From NCBI RefSeq assembly GCF_014204625.1, contig NZ_JACHLU010000006.1, forward strand, positions 1-64,000: a stretch of DNA of 64,000 nt, read 5' to 3'. Origin of the DNA: Gillisella vitis. GTDB taxonomy: Bacteria; Pseudomonadota; Alphaproteobacteria; Rhizobiales; Rhizobiaceae. The notes below the pieces were generated by a model. That model made no database searches. It was not told the DNA's origin and saw only the letters and a program-made list of their open reading frames with translations. The position numbers and the translations under genes were made by a program. Positions 29,170 to 38,121 of this stretch are shown here, piece after piece (position 1 is the first letter of the stretch; the number at the start of each line of letters is the position of its first letter).

Positions 29170-29447
29170 CTATAGCATCGTGCCGATTCCGATCTATGGT
29201 ACACGACGCAAACGTTTTTTCGGCTACGCCACCCCCTCATCCGGCTGCCGCCACCTTCTCCCCGCAGGGGAGAAGAGACCAGGCTGACAGCACTGAATTT
29301 AAAATTAATGCCGCAAGAACAAAACGCTACCTCATGCCTCTTCTCCCCAGCGGGGAGAAGATCCCGGCAGGGAGATGAGGGGGCAAGCGGCAGATCAAAA
29401 CGTTTGCGTCGTGTACTGTGATTCCGATTTATGGAACGATGCTATAG
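29170..29447. repeat. Composite palindromic (MITE/RIME-like) repeat, copy 2
   Basis: The 220-base core (29201-29420) is almost the same as 2361-2580. Here the ends ACACGACGCAAACGTTTT are a perfect 18-bp inverted repeat. Imperfect pairing continues outwards to CTATAGCATCGT (29170) and its inverted copy ending at 29447. No coding capacity is credible. It is directly followed by copy 3. Confidence 0.85.
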
Positions 29448-29711
29448 AGTTTGCAAGGTTCAGATTGACAGAGTGCACAACGCAAAGGTTTTTCGGCTAC
29501 GCCACCCCCTCATCCGGCTGCCGCCACCTTCTCCCCGCAGGGGAGAAGATACCAAGGGTTTAGCAACGGGCCTCCGTTTGATGTTGAACGAAAGCTTGCC
29601 CCACATCTCTTCTCCCCTGCGGGGAGAAGGTCCCGGCAGGGGGATGAGGGGGGAACCGCACATAAAAACATTTGCGCTGTGTCCAGTGCAGATTGAATCA
29701 GACAAACTCTA
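29445..29711. repeat. Composite palindromic repeat, copy 3 (diverged centre)
   Basis: The left part (CGGCTACGCCACCCCCTCAT and the CTTCTCCCCGCAGGGGAGAAG-type hairpin) matches copies 1 and 2, but the central 60 bases differ (CAACGGGCCTCCGTTTG...). The ends are TAGAGTTTG (29445) and its inverted copy CAAACTCTA (to 29711), with GCACAACGCAAAGG facing a diverged counterpart inside. It abuts copy 2, so the two form a head-to-tail pair. Confidence 0.75.
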
Positions 29712-29834
29712 ATTTACTTGTTTTCGTTTGTCTGATCAGAAAAACCGGGCTGCACTTTTCCTTGCCAAACTCTACAGCATGTCGTGTTTTATTGTCCTCA
29801 ATAAAACGATAACGTCCATGCGAAAAAGAAAGAG

Positions 29835-29879
29835 CTAAAGCCTGTCGCAGTGAATCCTATTCACTGCGACAGGCTTTAG
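29835..29879. terminator. Perfect 20-bp hairpin at the DUF1344 stop codon
   Basis: CTAAAGCCTGTCGCAGTGAA and its exact inverted copy flank a 5-base loop. In the minus direction it overlaps the TAA of the DUF1344 gene and is followed by a T-rich stretch (CTCTTTCTTTTTC), so it probably terminates that gene. The long perfect stem is unusual for a plain terminator and may be a dispersed repeat unit. Confidence 0.65.
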
Positions 29880-30136
29880 TTGACGACCTGTAGATCGTCC
29901 ACCACCCGCACGCCATCGACCACCGTGTAATAAACAATCACTTTGACGCCCGCAGACAGGCCATCAAAGTTGAATTCAGCGGGCAGCGAGTAAGTCTTGC
30001 CATCGTCAAGGGTCAGCGTCGATTTCTGCGTATTGATCGATTTGATGGCGGATTCCACATCGGCACTTTGTGCTGCCACCGACATCGGAGCCACGAAACA
30101 AAATACCATCATCAGCATTGCAATCAAAATCGGCAT
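29876..30136 (-). CDS. DUF1344 small periplasmic protein
   Basis: An 86-aa protein with a signal peptide (hydrophobic core MLMMVFCFVAPMS, cleavage near VAA) and a compact domain (SINTQKSTLTLDDGKTYSLPAEF...VKVIVYYTVVDG) of the DUF1344 type. No function is known for the family. The stop codon falls in a strong hairpin. Confidence 0.82.
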   Translation of the reverse strand: MPILIAMLMMVFCFVAPMSVAAQSADVESAIKSINTQKSTLTLDDGKTYSLPAEFNFDGLSAGVKVIVYYTVVDGVRVVDDLQVVN

Positions 30137-30787
30137 GTCATGGTCCCTGTTATAGCATCAGCGGCACGTATCGAGCAGAAATCAACACCAACACGGCCTT
30201 CGGATCATTCCTTGAGTCAGCTCATGCGCTGACGCATTCAGTTCATACATGCAGCACATTTCATCTTAACGCAGCTCTGCCTGCAAACGATCCCACGATT
30301 TTTGTTCTGAAACGAGGCTGATTTAAGGAATTATGCAGTAGAATGACTCAGATTTATAGCAATCATCCTCAATATCCACCGGTTAACTACGCCCAGAAAT
30401 AGTCGGGGCACAACACCGTCAGCAATGCTAAATTAACAATATCCTGAATAGTTTAAGACCGCAGCATTCCAGTTCGCGGCAACATGCACTATGTTTTTGT
30501 TTACGCATCGTTTTTCCAGACACAGCCGAAACCTCCATTCGGATCCATGCACGAGACGATGACCAGACCGGATCGTAAAGGCCCCATGACAACACACGGT
30601 ATGCCTTCCGCGATTGCCACAGTCGATCAACCGATTGCAATAAAAAACCCATGTATTTTACAGGAAAATTATATATTGATTAAGTATACATGTGGCATAA
30701 ATATGTATATCTTAAGAAAGACTATCGAATGACACCAGCCATCGATAAATCACACCACATCGATCTAAAATAGAGTCTTGATCAGGA
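30137..30787. other. Long intergenic region before the GGDEF/EAL gene
   Basis: About 650 bases with no credible gene. It becomes very AT-rich towards the GGDEF/EAL gene (30650-30780), which suggests the promoter. A copy of the GATTTAAGGAATTATGCAG motif lies at 30320-30338. Confidence 0.5.
30320..30338 (+). repeat. Dispersed GATTTnAGGAATTATGCAG motif, second copy
   Basis: GATTTAAGGAATTATGCAG here, and GATTTGAGAAATTATGCAG near 33960, match the right arm of the palindrome at 2708-2755 (GATTTCAGGAATCATGCAG). Confidence 0.5.
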
Positions 30788-33700
30788 ATGGCCATTCAGT
30801 TAAAAAAAGAAACCCTTGGGAAAATTTATTTCTCCAATCAGTCCATATTTCTTTTGCTGTGCCTTTCCCTTGCCTTGTTGTTTGGGATGCTTTTCTATCT
30901 TGATCGTCTGAATGCCGAGAGCACGCTTGAGACTGTTCAAAGCCATGCGCATGACCAGCTCGAACATGCTGAAACGCTCATCTCTCTTTATCTGGATCGG
31001 GATCTGGCCATTCTCTCCGGCGTTGCCAATGTGCTATCGCAGAGCGCTGCAACATCATCCACCAGCATCGACAGGCTCACGCAGGATATTCTTCGCCGTG
31101 CACCCCATATGGTCTCGCTCTCACTGATTCCGAACGATGGCGCAGCATTATCCGGCCCGGATATGGAGATACCCGGTCTTCGCGTTCTGGCCGACGGCAG
31201 ACTGCAACTGAATGTGGTTTCGTCCGATCCGTCTTCGCAATCTCCGGTGCGTTTGCGGGCTGTTATTGACGGTGCAAAGCTGATCGAGACCGCTTTCAGA
31301 CACAGAATTCAGCCTGCATCAAACCAGACCATAACGCCGCCCCGGATCGAGCTTCTGGTCATCGCGCAGGCCGACGGCCTCAACCATCCGCTTGCCAGCG
31401 TCCCGGAGACTGCCAATCCAGACCTTGCGCAGGATGCACTGGAGACACGGGATATTCCATTGCTGAACGGCAATTTACACCTGGTGGCCCGCTCTGGGAC
31501 GTATCGAGGCACGGGTTGGACAAACGCTCCGCCAGAACTGGTCAATTTCTGGTGGGCATTGCTCTTTGTTGGATTGATCTTCACCGCACTTTTCTCCAGC
31601 ATCGCGCTGTTGCTGATGGCACGCAATCGCCACAGGCGAAAAATCATGGCCGTCGAAGAGCGCCACAGGGTACTGGCCAAGCGGTTTGAGCTGGCCATGG
31701 ACAGTTCCAACATTGGCATATGGGAATTGACAGACGGTGAAGCGGTCATTCGCCATGACGGCCGCGCCACACAATTGCATGGCCTGCGCGCTGTCCATGC
31801 CAATACGCACGATTTTGACAGCTGGCTGGCCGCAGTGCTGCCGAACGATCGCAGCAAGGTCGAGCGACACCTTCTGCGCAGCCGCGAGAGCGACACTGCC
31901 ATTGTCGAAGAATACCGGGTTCAGCTTAAAGATGGCACCACGCGGCATATCCGCTCTGTCGGTGCCTATTCCAACCAGACAACGCCCGGCCGTGTCACGG
32001 GAATCCTCATGGATATTACATCTGATGTGGCCATGCAGGATGATTTGCGCACCGCCAAGGAAAGATCAGACATCAAGAATGCAGAGCTGGAACTGGCGCT
32101 GGATGACCTTTCCATCCGGGAACAGCAATTGGAAGAGCTGTCGGAACGATTTGAGCTGGCGCTTGATTCCTATAATTGCGGCGTTTGGCAGCATGATTTT
32201 TCGACAGGGCGCACCGTATGGGATGACCGGATGTGCCAATTGTACAATGTTACCCCCGAAGGCGGCTATATCAGTGAAGCGGCATGGCTGAAGAATGTGC
32301 ACCCTCAGGATGTGCAGATGCTGCTTGACACTGCCAAAACGGCCAATGACACAGGAAGCCGCATCAACACCACCCACCGGATCATCCTGGAGAATGGCGA
32401 TGTCCGCTATGTGCGCTCCACAGGGCAATTGCGCGTTGACCGCAACGGTGGCCGCAAGCTCAGTGGTGTCAGTTTTGATGTGACCGCAGACGTGCTGCTG
32501 ACCGAAGAATTGCGCAAGGCCAAGGCCGAGGCCGAGGCGCGCAACATTGAGCTTGAACTGACCAAGAACCGGATCGAATACAATGCCTTGCATGATCCGC
32601 TGACCGGGCTTGCCAATCGACGAAAACTGGATCGGGAACTGGATGGGCTGACCAGTCTTGCCAGAACCAGCCACGCCCGTTTCACCATTCTTCACCTCGA
32701 TCTTGATCGCTTCAAGGAAATCAACGACACTCTGGGCCATGCAGCCGGCGATGCGATGCTGTGCAACGCCGCCGAGGTGTTGCAGCGCCACGTCATCTAT
32801 CCGGATCTGGTCGCCCGGATTGGCGGCGATGAATTTGTCGTGCTGCTGCGGGATGGTGTTGATCAGCAGATTGCCGCTGATCTGGCCGCACGGATTATCA
32901 GGGAAATGAACATTCCCTTTGATTTTGAAGGCTTCATGTGTCGTTTTGGCGTGTCCATCGGCATTGCCGAGGCCAATGGCATCAAAGCTGATGCCCGAAA
33001 AATTCTGATTGATGCCGATCTGGCGCTCTATGAGGCCAAAAGAAAGGGCAGAAACCGCTATGAATTTTTCACCCAAAGCCTGCAAGCCAATATTGCCACC
33101 TCACGCCGCATCGGTGACGAGCTGCTGACCGCGCTGGAGCGCGACGAGATTACCGCCTGGTACCAGCCACAGTTTTGTGCGAACAGCATGGAACTGGTGG
33201 GAGCCGAAGCGCTGGTGCGCTGGCATCACCCGGAACGGGGCATATTGCCAACCATAACATTTCTGAAAGTCGCCGAAGACATGAGCATCATGGCACAAAT
33301 CGACAAGATTGTGCTGGACTGCGCGCTTCGTGACCGGCTTCGCTGGGCCACCATGGGCATTACTGTGCCCAAGATTTCGGTCAACGTCTCTGCCAGACGG
33401 CTGCATGATGCCAATCTGGTCGAAAGCCTGCAAGGCCTGCGCATCCCGCCAGGCTCAATATCGTTTGAACTGGTGGAATCGATTTTCCTCGACGACAATG
33501 ATGATACCGTCACCTCGAATATCGAAAACATCAAAGATCTGGGCATTGATGTCGAGATTGATGATTTCGGCACCGGCCACACCTCCATCATCAGTCTTCT
33601 GAAGATCAAACCAAAGCGGCTGAAAATTGACCGCCAGCTGGTCATGCCCATCCTCAACTCCAGCCGGGAGCGGGCTTTGGTCCGCTCCATTATCGAAATT

Positions 33701-33874
33701 GCCCGCTCGCTTGGGGTTGGCACCATTGCGGAAGGCGTTGAAACACAGGCCCATGCTGACATCCTGCGTGATCTTGGCTGTGACCTGTTGCAGGGTTTCG
33801 CCTTTGCCCATCCGCTGTCAGCCCAGGATTTTGCCGCCTTCGCGCTCCAGAAAAACCAGCGTCAGGCCTCCTGA
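30788..33874 (+). CDS. Membrane PAS-PAS-GGDEF-EAL cyclic-di-GMP enzyme
   Basis: A 1028-aa bifunctional c-di-GMP protein. Two membrane helices (about 19-40 and 255-280) enclose a periplasmic sensory region; then two PAS-like domains (about 295-420 and 450-570), a GGDEF domain (GGDEF near 680) and an EAL domain (EAL near 806). The cyclase site RIGGDEFVVLL is intact. The RxxD inhibitory site before it is replaced by IYPD. The phosphodiesterase residues (EALVRW, NVSARR, FELVES, DDFGTGHTS, LKIDRQ, AEGVET) are all present. It may therefore make or degrade c-di-GMP depending on the signal. The gene stands alone. Confidence 0.93.
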   Translation: MAIQLKKETLGKIYFSNQSIFLLLCLSLALLFGMLFYLDRLNAESTLETVQSHAHDQLEHAETLISLYLDRDLAILSGVANVLSQSAATSSTSIDRLTQDILRRAPHMVSLSLIPNDGAALSGPDMEIPGLRVLADGRLQLNVVSSDPSSQSPVRLRAVIDGAKLIETAFRHRIQPASNQTITPPRIELLVIAQADGLNHPLASVPETANPDLAQDALETRDIPLLNGNLHLVARSGTYRGTGWTNAPPELVNFWWALLFVGLIFTALFSSIALLLMARNRHRRKIMAVEERHRVLAKRFELAMDSSNIGIWELTDGEAVIRHDGRATQLHGLRAVHANTHDFDSWLAAVLPNDRSKVERHLLRSRESDTAIVEEYRVQLKDGTTRHIRSVGAYSNQTTPGRVTGILMDITSDVAMQDDLRTAKERSDIKNAELELALDDLSIREQQLEELSERFELALDSYNCGVWQHDFSTGRTVWDDRMCQLYNVTPEGGYISEAAWLKNVHPQDVQMLLDTAKTANDTGSRINTTHRIILENGDVRYVRSTGQLRVDRNGGRKLSGVSFDVTADVLLTEELRKAKAEAEARNIELELTKNRIEYNALHDPLTGLANRRKLDRELDGLTSLARTSHARFTILHLDLDRFKEINDTLGHAAGDAMLCNAAEVLQRHVIYPDLVARIGGDEFVVLLRDGVDQQIAADLAARIIREMNIPFDFEGFMCRFGVSIGIAEANGIKADARKILIDADLALYEAKRKGRNRYEFFTQSLQANIATSRRIGDELLTALERDEITAWYQPQFCANSMELVGAEALVRWHHPERGILPTITFLKVAEDMSIMAQIDKIVLDCALRDRLRWATMGITVPKISVNVSARRLHDANLVESLQGLRIPPGSISFELVESIFLDDNDDTVTSNIENIKDLGIDVEIDDFGTGHTSIISLLKIKPKRLKIDRQLVMPILNSSRERALVRSIIEIARSLGVGTIAEGVETQAHADILRDLGCDLLQGFAFAHPLSAQDFAAFALQKNQRQAS

Positions 33875-33958
33875 TCGCGGTGTGACCCTACAGCAGCGCG
33901 TGATCGGCAATCGCTGAACATTGTTCAATTGGGGTTCAATTGGACATGAAACTGTTTT

Positions 33959-33978
33959 CGATTTGAGAAATTATGCAG
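33959..33978 (+). repeat. Dispersed GATTTnAGGAATTATGCAG motif, third copy
   Basis: CGATTTGAGAAATTATGCAG lies between the GGDEF/EAL gene and aroC, about 60 bases before aroC. Same motif as at 2736-2755 and 30320-30338. Confidence 0.5.
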
Positions 33979-34037
33979 TAAGAGTGACATTCCATACCAC
34001 AGGGGAAAAACCCCACCTTTTGATCTGGTTTTAATCT

Positions 34038-35132
34038 ATGTCGCATAACAGTTTCGGCCATCTTTTCCGCGTGACAACCTGGGGCGAAAGCCACGGTCCA
34101 GCCTTGGGCGCTGTCGTCGACGGCTGCCCGTCCGGCTTGAGATTCACCCTTGAAGACCTTCAGGTCTGGCTGGACAAACGCAAACCCGGTCAATCGCGCT
34201 TTGTTACCCAGCGGCGTGAGGATGATCTGGTCAAGGTTCTGTCCGGTGTCATGCCACAGGACGATGGCAGCCTGATCACCACCGGCACGCCGATTTCGCT
34301 GATGATTGACAACACCGATCAGCGCTCAAAGGATTATGGCGAAATTGCCAGACAATATCGCCCCGGCCATGCCGATTACACCTATGATGTCAAATATGGT
34401 ATTCGGGATTATCGCGGCGGCGGACGCTCATCCGCACGTGAAACCGCAGCCCGCGTGGCCGCCGGCGGCATTGCTCGGCTGGTGCTGCCCGGTGTGACCA
34501 TTCGTGGCGCGTTGGTGCAGATTGGCAAGCACAAGATCAACCGCGACAATTGGGATTGGGAACAGGTGGGGCAAAACCCGTTTTTTGCACCCGATGCCGC
34601 CATTGTTCCGATCTGGGAAGAGTATCTGGATGGGATTCGCAAGGCTGGTTCTTCTGTCGGCGCGGTGATTGAGGTGGTGGCTGAGGGCGTTCCCGCGGGC
34701 CTTGGTGCTCCCATCTATGGCAAGCTTGATCAGGATATTGCCGCGTTGCTGATGTCGATCAATGCCGTCAAGGGCGTGGAAATCGGCAATGGCTTTGGTG
34801 CCGCCGAAATCACCGGCGAAGAAAACGCCGATCAGATGCGCATGGGCAATGATGGCAAGCCACTGTTTTTATCCAACCACGCGGGCGGCGTGCTGGGCGG
34901 CATTTCCACCGGCGAGCCGATTGTTGCGCGCTTTGCCATCAAGCCAACCTCGTCGATCCTCACCGAGCGCCAATCCATTGATGCCAATGGCCAAAACGTT
35001 GATGTCCGCACCAAGGGCCGCCATGACCCTTGCGTGGGGATACGCGCCGTGCCTGTTGGTGAGGCCATGATTGCCTGCACGCTGGCTGACCATTACTTGC
35101 GAGACCGCGGCCAGACCGGGCGTTTAAAATAA
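34038..35132 (+). CDS. aroC: Chorismate synthase
   Basis: A 364-aa FMN-dependent enzyme that makes chorismate, the branch point for aromatic amino acids. Signatures are [34 protein letters not shown] with [14 protein letters not shown], and the C-terminal [14 protein letters not shown]. Full length. ribB follows 54 bases later; the two genes are neighbours in other rhizobia. Confidence 0.97.
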   Translation: MSHNSFGHLFRVTTWGESHGPALGAVVDGCPSGLRFTLEDLQVWLDKRKPGQSRFVTQRREDDLVKVLSGVMPQDDGSLITTGTPISLMIDNTDQRSKDYGEIARQYRPGHADYTYDVKYGIRDYRGGGRSSARETAARVAAGGIARLVLPGVTIRGALVQIGKHKINRDNWDWEQVGQNPFFAPDAAIVPIWEEYLDGIRKAGSSVGAVIEVVAEGVPAGLGAPIYGKLDQDIAALLMSINAVKGVEIGNGFGAAEITGEENADQMRMGNDGKPLFLSNHAGGVLGGISTGEPIVARFAIKPTSSILTERQSIDANGQNVDVRTKGRHDPCVGIRAVPVGEAMIACTLADHYLRDRGQTGRLK

Positions 35133-35186
35133 TCCGCCCGCCATCAAACGCTTGCGATTCACGTTGTCAAAAGATGAGATTTTTCC

Positions 35187-36287
35187 ATGAGCTATGAACA
35201 AAAACGTGTCGTCGATGCCATCCGCGCCTTTGAAGCGGGTGAAATCGTGGTGGTGATGGATGATGACAACCGCGAAAATGAAGGCGACCTGATTGTCTCG
35301 GCCGTTCATTGCACACCGGAAAAAATGGCTTTCATCGTGCGCCACACCTCCGGCATTGTCTGCGCGCCCATGCCAAAGGAAGAGGCCAAGCGCCTCAACC
35401 TGTCAGCCATGGTGGCCGAAAACGACAGCGCCCATACCACGGCTTTCACCGTCAGCGTTGACTTCAAACACGGCACCTCAACCGGCATTTCCGCCGATGA
35501 CCGCACATTGACGGTGCGCAATCTGGCCAATCCCAATGTCGGCGCTGCCGATTTTGTCCGGCCCGGTCATATTTTTCCGCTGATTTCCCGCGAGGGCGGG
35601 GTATTGATGCGCTCTGGCCACACGGAAGCTGCGGTTGATCTGTGCCGCTTGGCCAATCTTCCGCCGATTGGTGTCATTTCAGAGCTGGTCAACGACGATG
35701 GCACCGTGATGCGTGGTCCGCAAGTGTCGGCTTTCGCGCAAACCCACGGCTTGAAGCAGGTGTCGGTTGCCGATCTGATTGCCTATCGTCAGCGCAAGGA
35801 AACGCTGATTGAGCTTGAGGCAAGTTTTCCGGTTGAAACACCCTATGGCAAGGCCATGGCCCATGCCTATTCCCTGCCTTGGGATCCGATGCAGCATCTG
35901 GCCGTGGTGTTTGGGGATATTCGGGATGGCGACGATATTCCGGTGCGATTGCATCTGGAAAATGTGGCTGCTGATGTTTTTGGTGCCACCTGCCAGATTG
36001 ATGGGATCATGAAACGGATTGCTGACAAAGGCCGGGGCGTGATTGTCTATTTGCGCGAAGGCTCGGTGGGCGTTGGCGCATCCACCACCGCACGCGCAGG
36101 AAAGCATGACCGCGAGGTCCATAAAGAGGCACAGAGCCGAGATAGCGAGTGGCTGGAAATTGGCCTTGGCGCGCAGATCCTCAAAGACCTCGGCGTGACC
36201 TCCATCCGGCTGATCGCCTCGCGCGAGCGCCATTATGTCGGCCTGGAAGGGTTTGGCATTCAGATTACCGCCACCGAAATTGCCTGA
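35187..36287 (+). CDS. ribB: 3,4-dihydroxy-2-butanone 4-phosphate synthase with degenerate RibA domain
   Basis: A 366-aa two-domain protein. The N-terminal half (1-205) is DHBP synthase, which makes the four-carbon riboflavin precursor; DDDNRENEGDLIV and the RHTSGIVCAPM loop carry the active-site acids. The C-terminal half has the GTP cyclohydrolase II fold, but the zinc-binding cysteines are missing: where RibA has a Cys-rich SxC...CDC pattern, this reads HLENVAADVFGATCQIDG with a single Cys. The RibA half is therefore probably not catalytic, and a separate ribA must exist elsewhere. Such degenerate fusions are common in alphaproteobacteria. Confidence 0.92.
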   Translation: MSYEQKRVVDAIRAFEAGEIVVVMDDDNRENEGDLIVSAVHCTPEKMAFIVRHTSGIVCAPMPKEEAKRLNLSAMVAENDSAHTTAFTVSVDFKHGTSTGISADDRTLTVRNLANPNVGAADFVRPGHIFPLISREGGVLMRSGHTEAAVDLCRLANLPPIGVISELVNDDGTVMRGPQVSAFAQTHGLKQVSVADLIAYRQRKETLIELEASFPVETPYGKAMAHAYSLPWDPMQHLAVVFGDIRDGDDIPVRLHLENVAADVFGATCQIDGIMKRIADKGRGVIVYLREGSVGVGASTTARAGKHDREVHKEAQSRDSEWLEIGLGAQILKDLGVTSIRLIASRERHYVGLEGFGIQITATEIA

Positions 36288-36390
36288 AACAACAGAAGAC
36301 TGCTGGAATCTGTGTGTTTCCAACAATTGCAGGTGACGTCAGTGTTGAGGGCTTGATAGAGGTGGGACTCTGGTTTTCTGGAGTCTCCCT

Positions 36391-36975
36391 ATGTCGCTCA
36401 AGCTTTATCTCGCCGGTCCCGAAGTGTTTTTGCCCAATGCCCGCGCGGTGCTGGATGCCAAGGCGACGATCACCCGCGCCTACGGATTTGAGCCGATTTG
36501 TCCGGGCGATATTTCCATTGAGCCAGCCCCCACCCTGCATGAATTTGGCCTGAAAATCAGCGCCGTGGATGAGGGCATGATGAATGCCGCCGATGGGGTG
36601 ATTGCCAATCTGACGCCCTTTCGCGGCATTGCAGCGGATCCCGGCACGGCTTTTGAACTGGGCTATATGTGTGCTCAGGGCAAGCTGGTCGCCGCTTATA
36701 CCAATATCGCCAGCAATCATTTTGACCGCACCGCCGAATTCTATCAGGGCAACGTCCATGAAGCCGCAGATGGCCGCAAGCGTGGGCCAGATGGCCTGTC
36801 GCTGGAAAATTTTGACATGATCGAAAACCTGATGCTGCATGGCGGTGTGGAGCGGCGGGGCGGACCCATTGCCATACATGCCGCCGCACCGGATGCGCTG
36901 TACACCGATCTCACCGCCTTTGAGCAATGCCTGAAAGCACTGCGCGAGCAGATCGATACAACAACGGGTCCATAA
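36391..36975 (+). CDS. Nucleoside 2-deoxyribosyltransferase-like protein
   Basis: A 194-aa protein of the nucleoside 2-deoxyribosyltransferase fold: LYLAGPEVFLPNA opens the Rossmann-like core and ADPGTAFELGYMCAQGK contains the family Glu nucleophile region. The family transfers deoxyribose between bases or hydrolyses nucleotides; the substrate is unknown here. It starts about 100 bases after ribB. Confidence 0.87.
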   Translation: MSLKLYLAGPEVFLPNARAVLDAKATITRAYGFEPICPGDISIEPAPTLHEFGLKISAVDEGMMNAADGVIANLTPFRGIAADPGTAFELGYMCAQGKLVAAYTNIASNHFDRTAEFYQGNVHEAADGRKRGPDGLSLENFDMIENLMLHGGVERRGGPIAIHAAAPDALYTDLTAFEQCLKALREQIDTTTGP

Positions 36976-37232
36976 AACGGCTCGAATTTCACTTTTTGCC
37001 CCGCAATACAATCGCTGATGGAACTTGAAATTGACAGATCACTATTTCAATCAACCCCCGATTTCCATGCGCTTATAACAATATTTCGAAGTAGAAAATC
37101 AATATATACTATATCTAGGCCCCTTCCGCTGTCAGGCCACCATCACTCGGACAAGAATCAAAAGACGCAAGCCTGGCGCAAGCTTCAAAAGTTAATAAAG
37201 CTTTAACGAAGCCAACAGAAAGAGGGCCTGCG

Positions 37233-37547
37233 ATGAGGATCGACAGCAGCCTGAGCAATTCACAGTATCAAAGCCGCTACATTCAAGGCATGACCCGTGC
37301 TGAAGATGTTGTTGCTGAGCCCGTTGCTGCACCCCGTTCACGTGGCGCAGGTGGCAATTCCACGAGTGCCTTTCTTTCGGCATCTCTGGCGAATGCCCTA
37401 TGGAGTCTGGATTCCTCAAAAAAGGATAGCGCTGCAAAAACAGGTTCGCAAACATCGGTCGCTTTGGCTGAAGATGCCCTTTCCAACTCGTCAACCCAGC
37501 GGGTTGAGGCGCGATACATGGAATATATGGATTCAGACGAGGAATAG
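37233..37547 (+). CDS. Hypothetical 104-aa protein (orphan)
   Basis: A polar, low-complexity protein rich in Ser and Ala (MRIDSSLSNSQYQSRYIQGM; ends MEYMDSDEE). No membrane helix, no signal peptide and no family that I recognise. A purine-rich AAGAGGG sits six bases before the ATG, upstream DNA is AT-rich as for a promoter, and a terminator follows the stop, all of which suggest a real monocistronic gene. It could be a lineage-specific regulator or a secreted substrate; nothing decides. Confidence 0.6.
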   Translation: MRIDSSLSNSQYQSRYIQGMTRAEDVVAEPVAAPRSRGAGGNSTSAFLSASLANALWSLDSSKKDSAAKTGSQTSVALAEDALSNSSTQRVEARYMEYMDSDEE

Positions 37548-37571
37548 TCCCTTTTTCAATGGGGCTATGGG

Positions 37572-37603
37572 AAAAAGGGACATGTGGCGGCATGTCCCTT
37601 TTT
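37572..37603 (+). terminator. Rho-independent terminator with a competing upstream arm
   Basis: AAAAAGGGACATG pairs with CATGTCCCTTTTT over a 6-base loop. The same GAAAAAGGGAC arm can instead pair with GTCCCTTTTTC at 37547-37557, which overlaps the stop codon of the 104-aa gene. Confidence 0.8.
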
Positions 37604-37695
37604 GCGTTTCAGAATCAATTCTCACCATGAAGTGGTTGTATCACGCCACCCGATACCGATATTCTGTGTTTGATACACGATGACATGGGGCGACG

Positions 37696-38112
37696 ATGTA
37701 CGGTATTGGCGAGCTTTCAAAACGAACCGGCGTGAAGGTTCCCACCATTCGCTATTACGAACAGATGGGATTGATGCCTGCTGCGGAGCGCTCGGAAGGC
37801 AATCAGCGGCGCTACAGCCGCGAACAACTGGAGCGACTGAGCTTCATTCGACATGCCCGCGATCTGGGCTTTACCATTGAAGCGATCCGGGATTTGATTG
37901 GCTTGAGCGGCCATCCTGATGAGCCTTGCACCACAGCCGATCTGATTGCCCAGGACCATTTGCAGGACGTCCGGCGTAAAATCGCCCAGTTGAAAAAGCT
38001 GGAAAGCGAGCTGGAGCGCATTGTTTCCAATTGCGCCGCCCATACGGTTGAGCAATGCTACGTCTTGCGCTCGCTCTCGGACCATGCACTGTGCGATCAC
38101 GACCACCAGTAG
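37696..38112 (+). CDS. MerR-family regulator with C-terminal Cys/His cluster
   Basis: A 138-aa MerR protein: winged-helix domain (IGELSKRTGVKVPTIRYYEQMGLM, then EGNQRRYSREQLERL), a long dimer helix, and a C-terminal SNCAAHTVEQCYVL segment. The C-xx-H-xxxx-C pattern is similar to, but not the same as, the metal loop of ZntR, so a metal ligand role is possible. The cupin gene begins nine bases after its stop, which suggests one transcript. Confidence 0.88.
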   Translation: MYGIGELSKRTGVKVPTIRYYEQMGLMPAAERSEGNQRRYSREQLERLSFIRHARDLGFTIEAIRDLIGLSGHPDEPCTTADLIAQDHLQDVRRKIAQLKKLESELERIVSNCAAHTVEQCYVLRSLSDHALCDHDHQ

Positions 38113-38121
38113 GACCATGCC

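Noticed and set aside
29154..29712. Several short open frames inside the composite repeats
   Set aside because: They run through inverted-repeat sequence, differ between copies of the repeat, and give Pro/Arg-rich translations.
30484..30732. A possible 82-codon gene in the gap before the GGDEF/EAL gene
   Set aside because: No Shine-Dalgarno, no domain, and a translation typical of AT-rich non-coding DNA.
37696..38112. Second SoxR or a CueR-type copper regulator
   Set aside because: Neither the SoxR cysteine set nor the CueR C-x7-C loop fits; the C-xx-H-xxxx-C pattern is only loosely ZntR-like, so no specific name is given.
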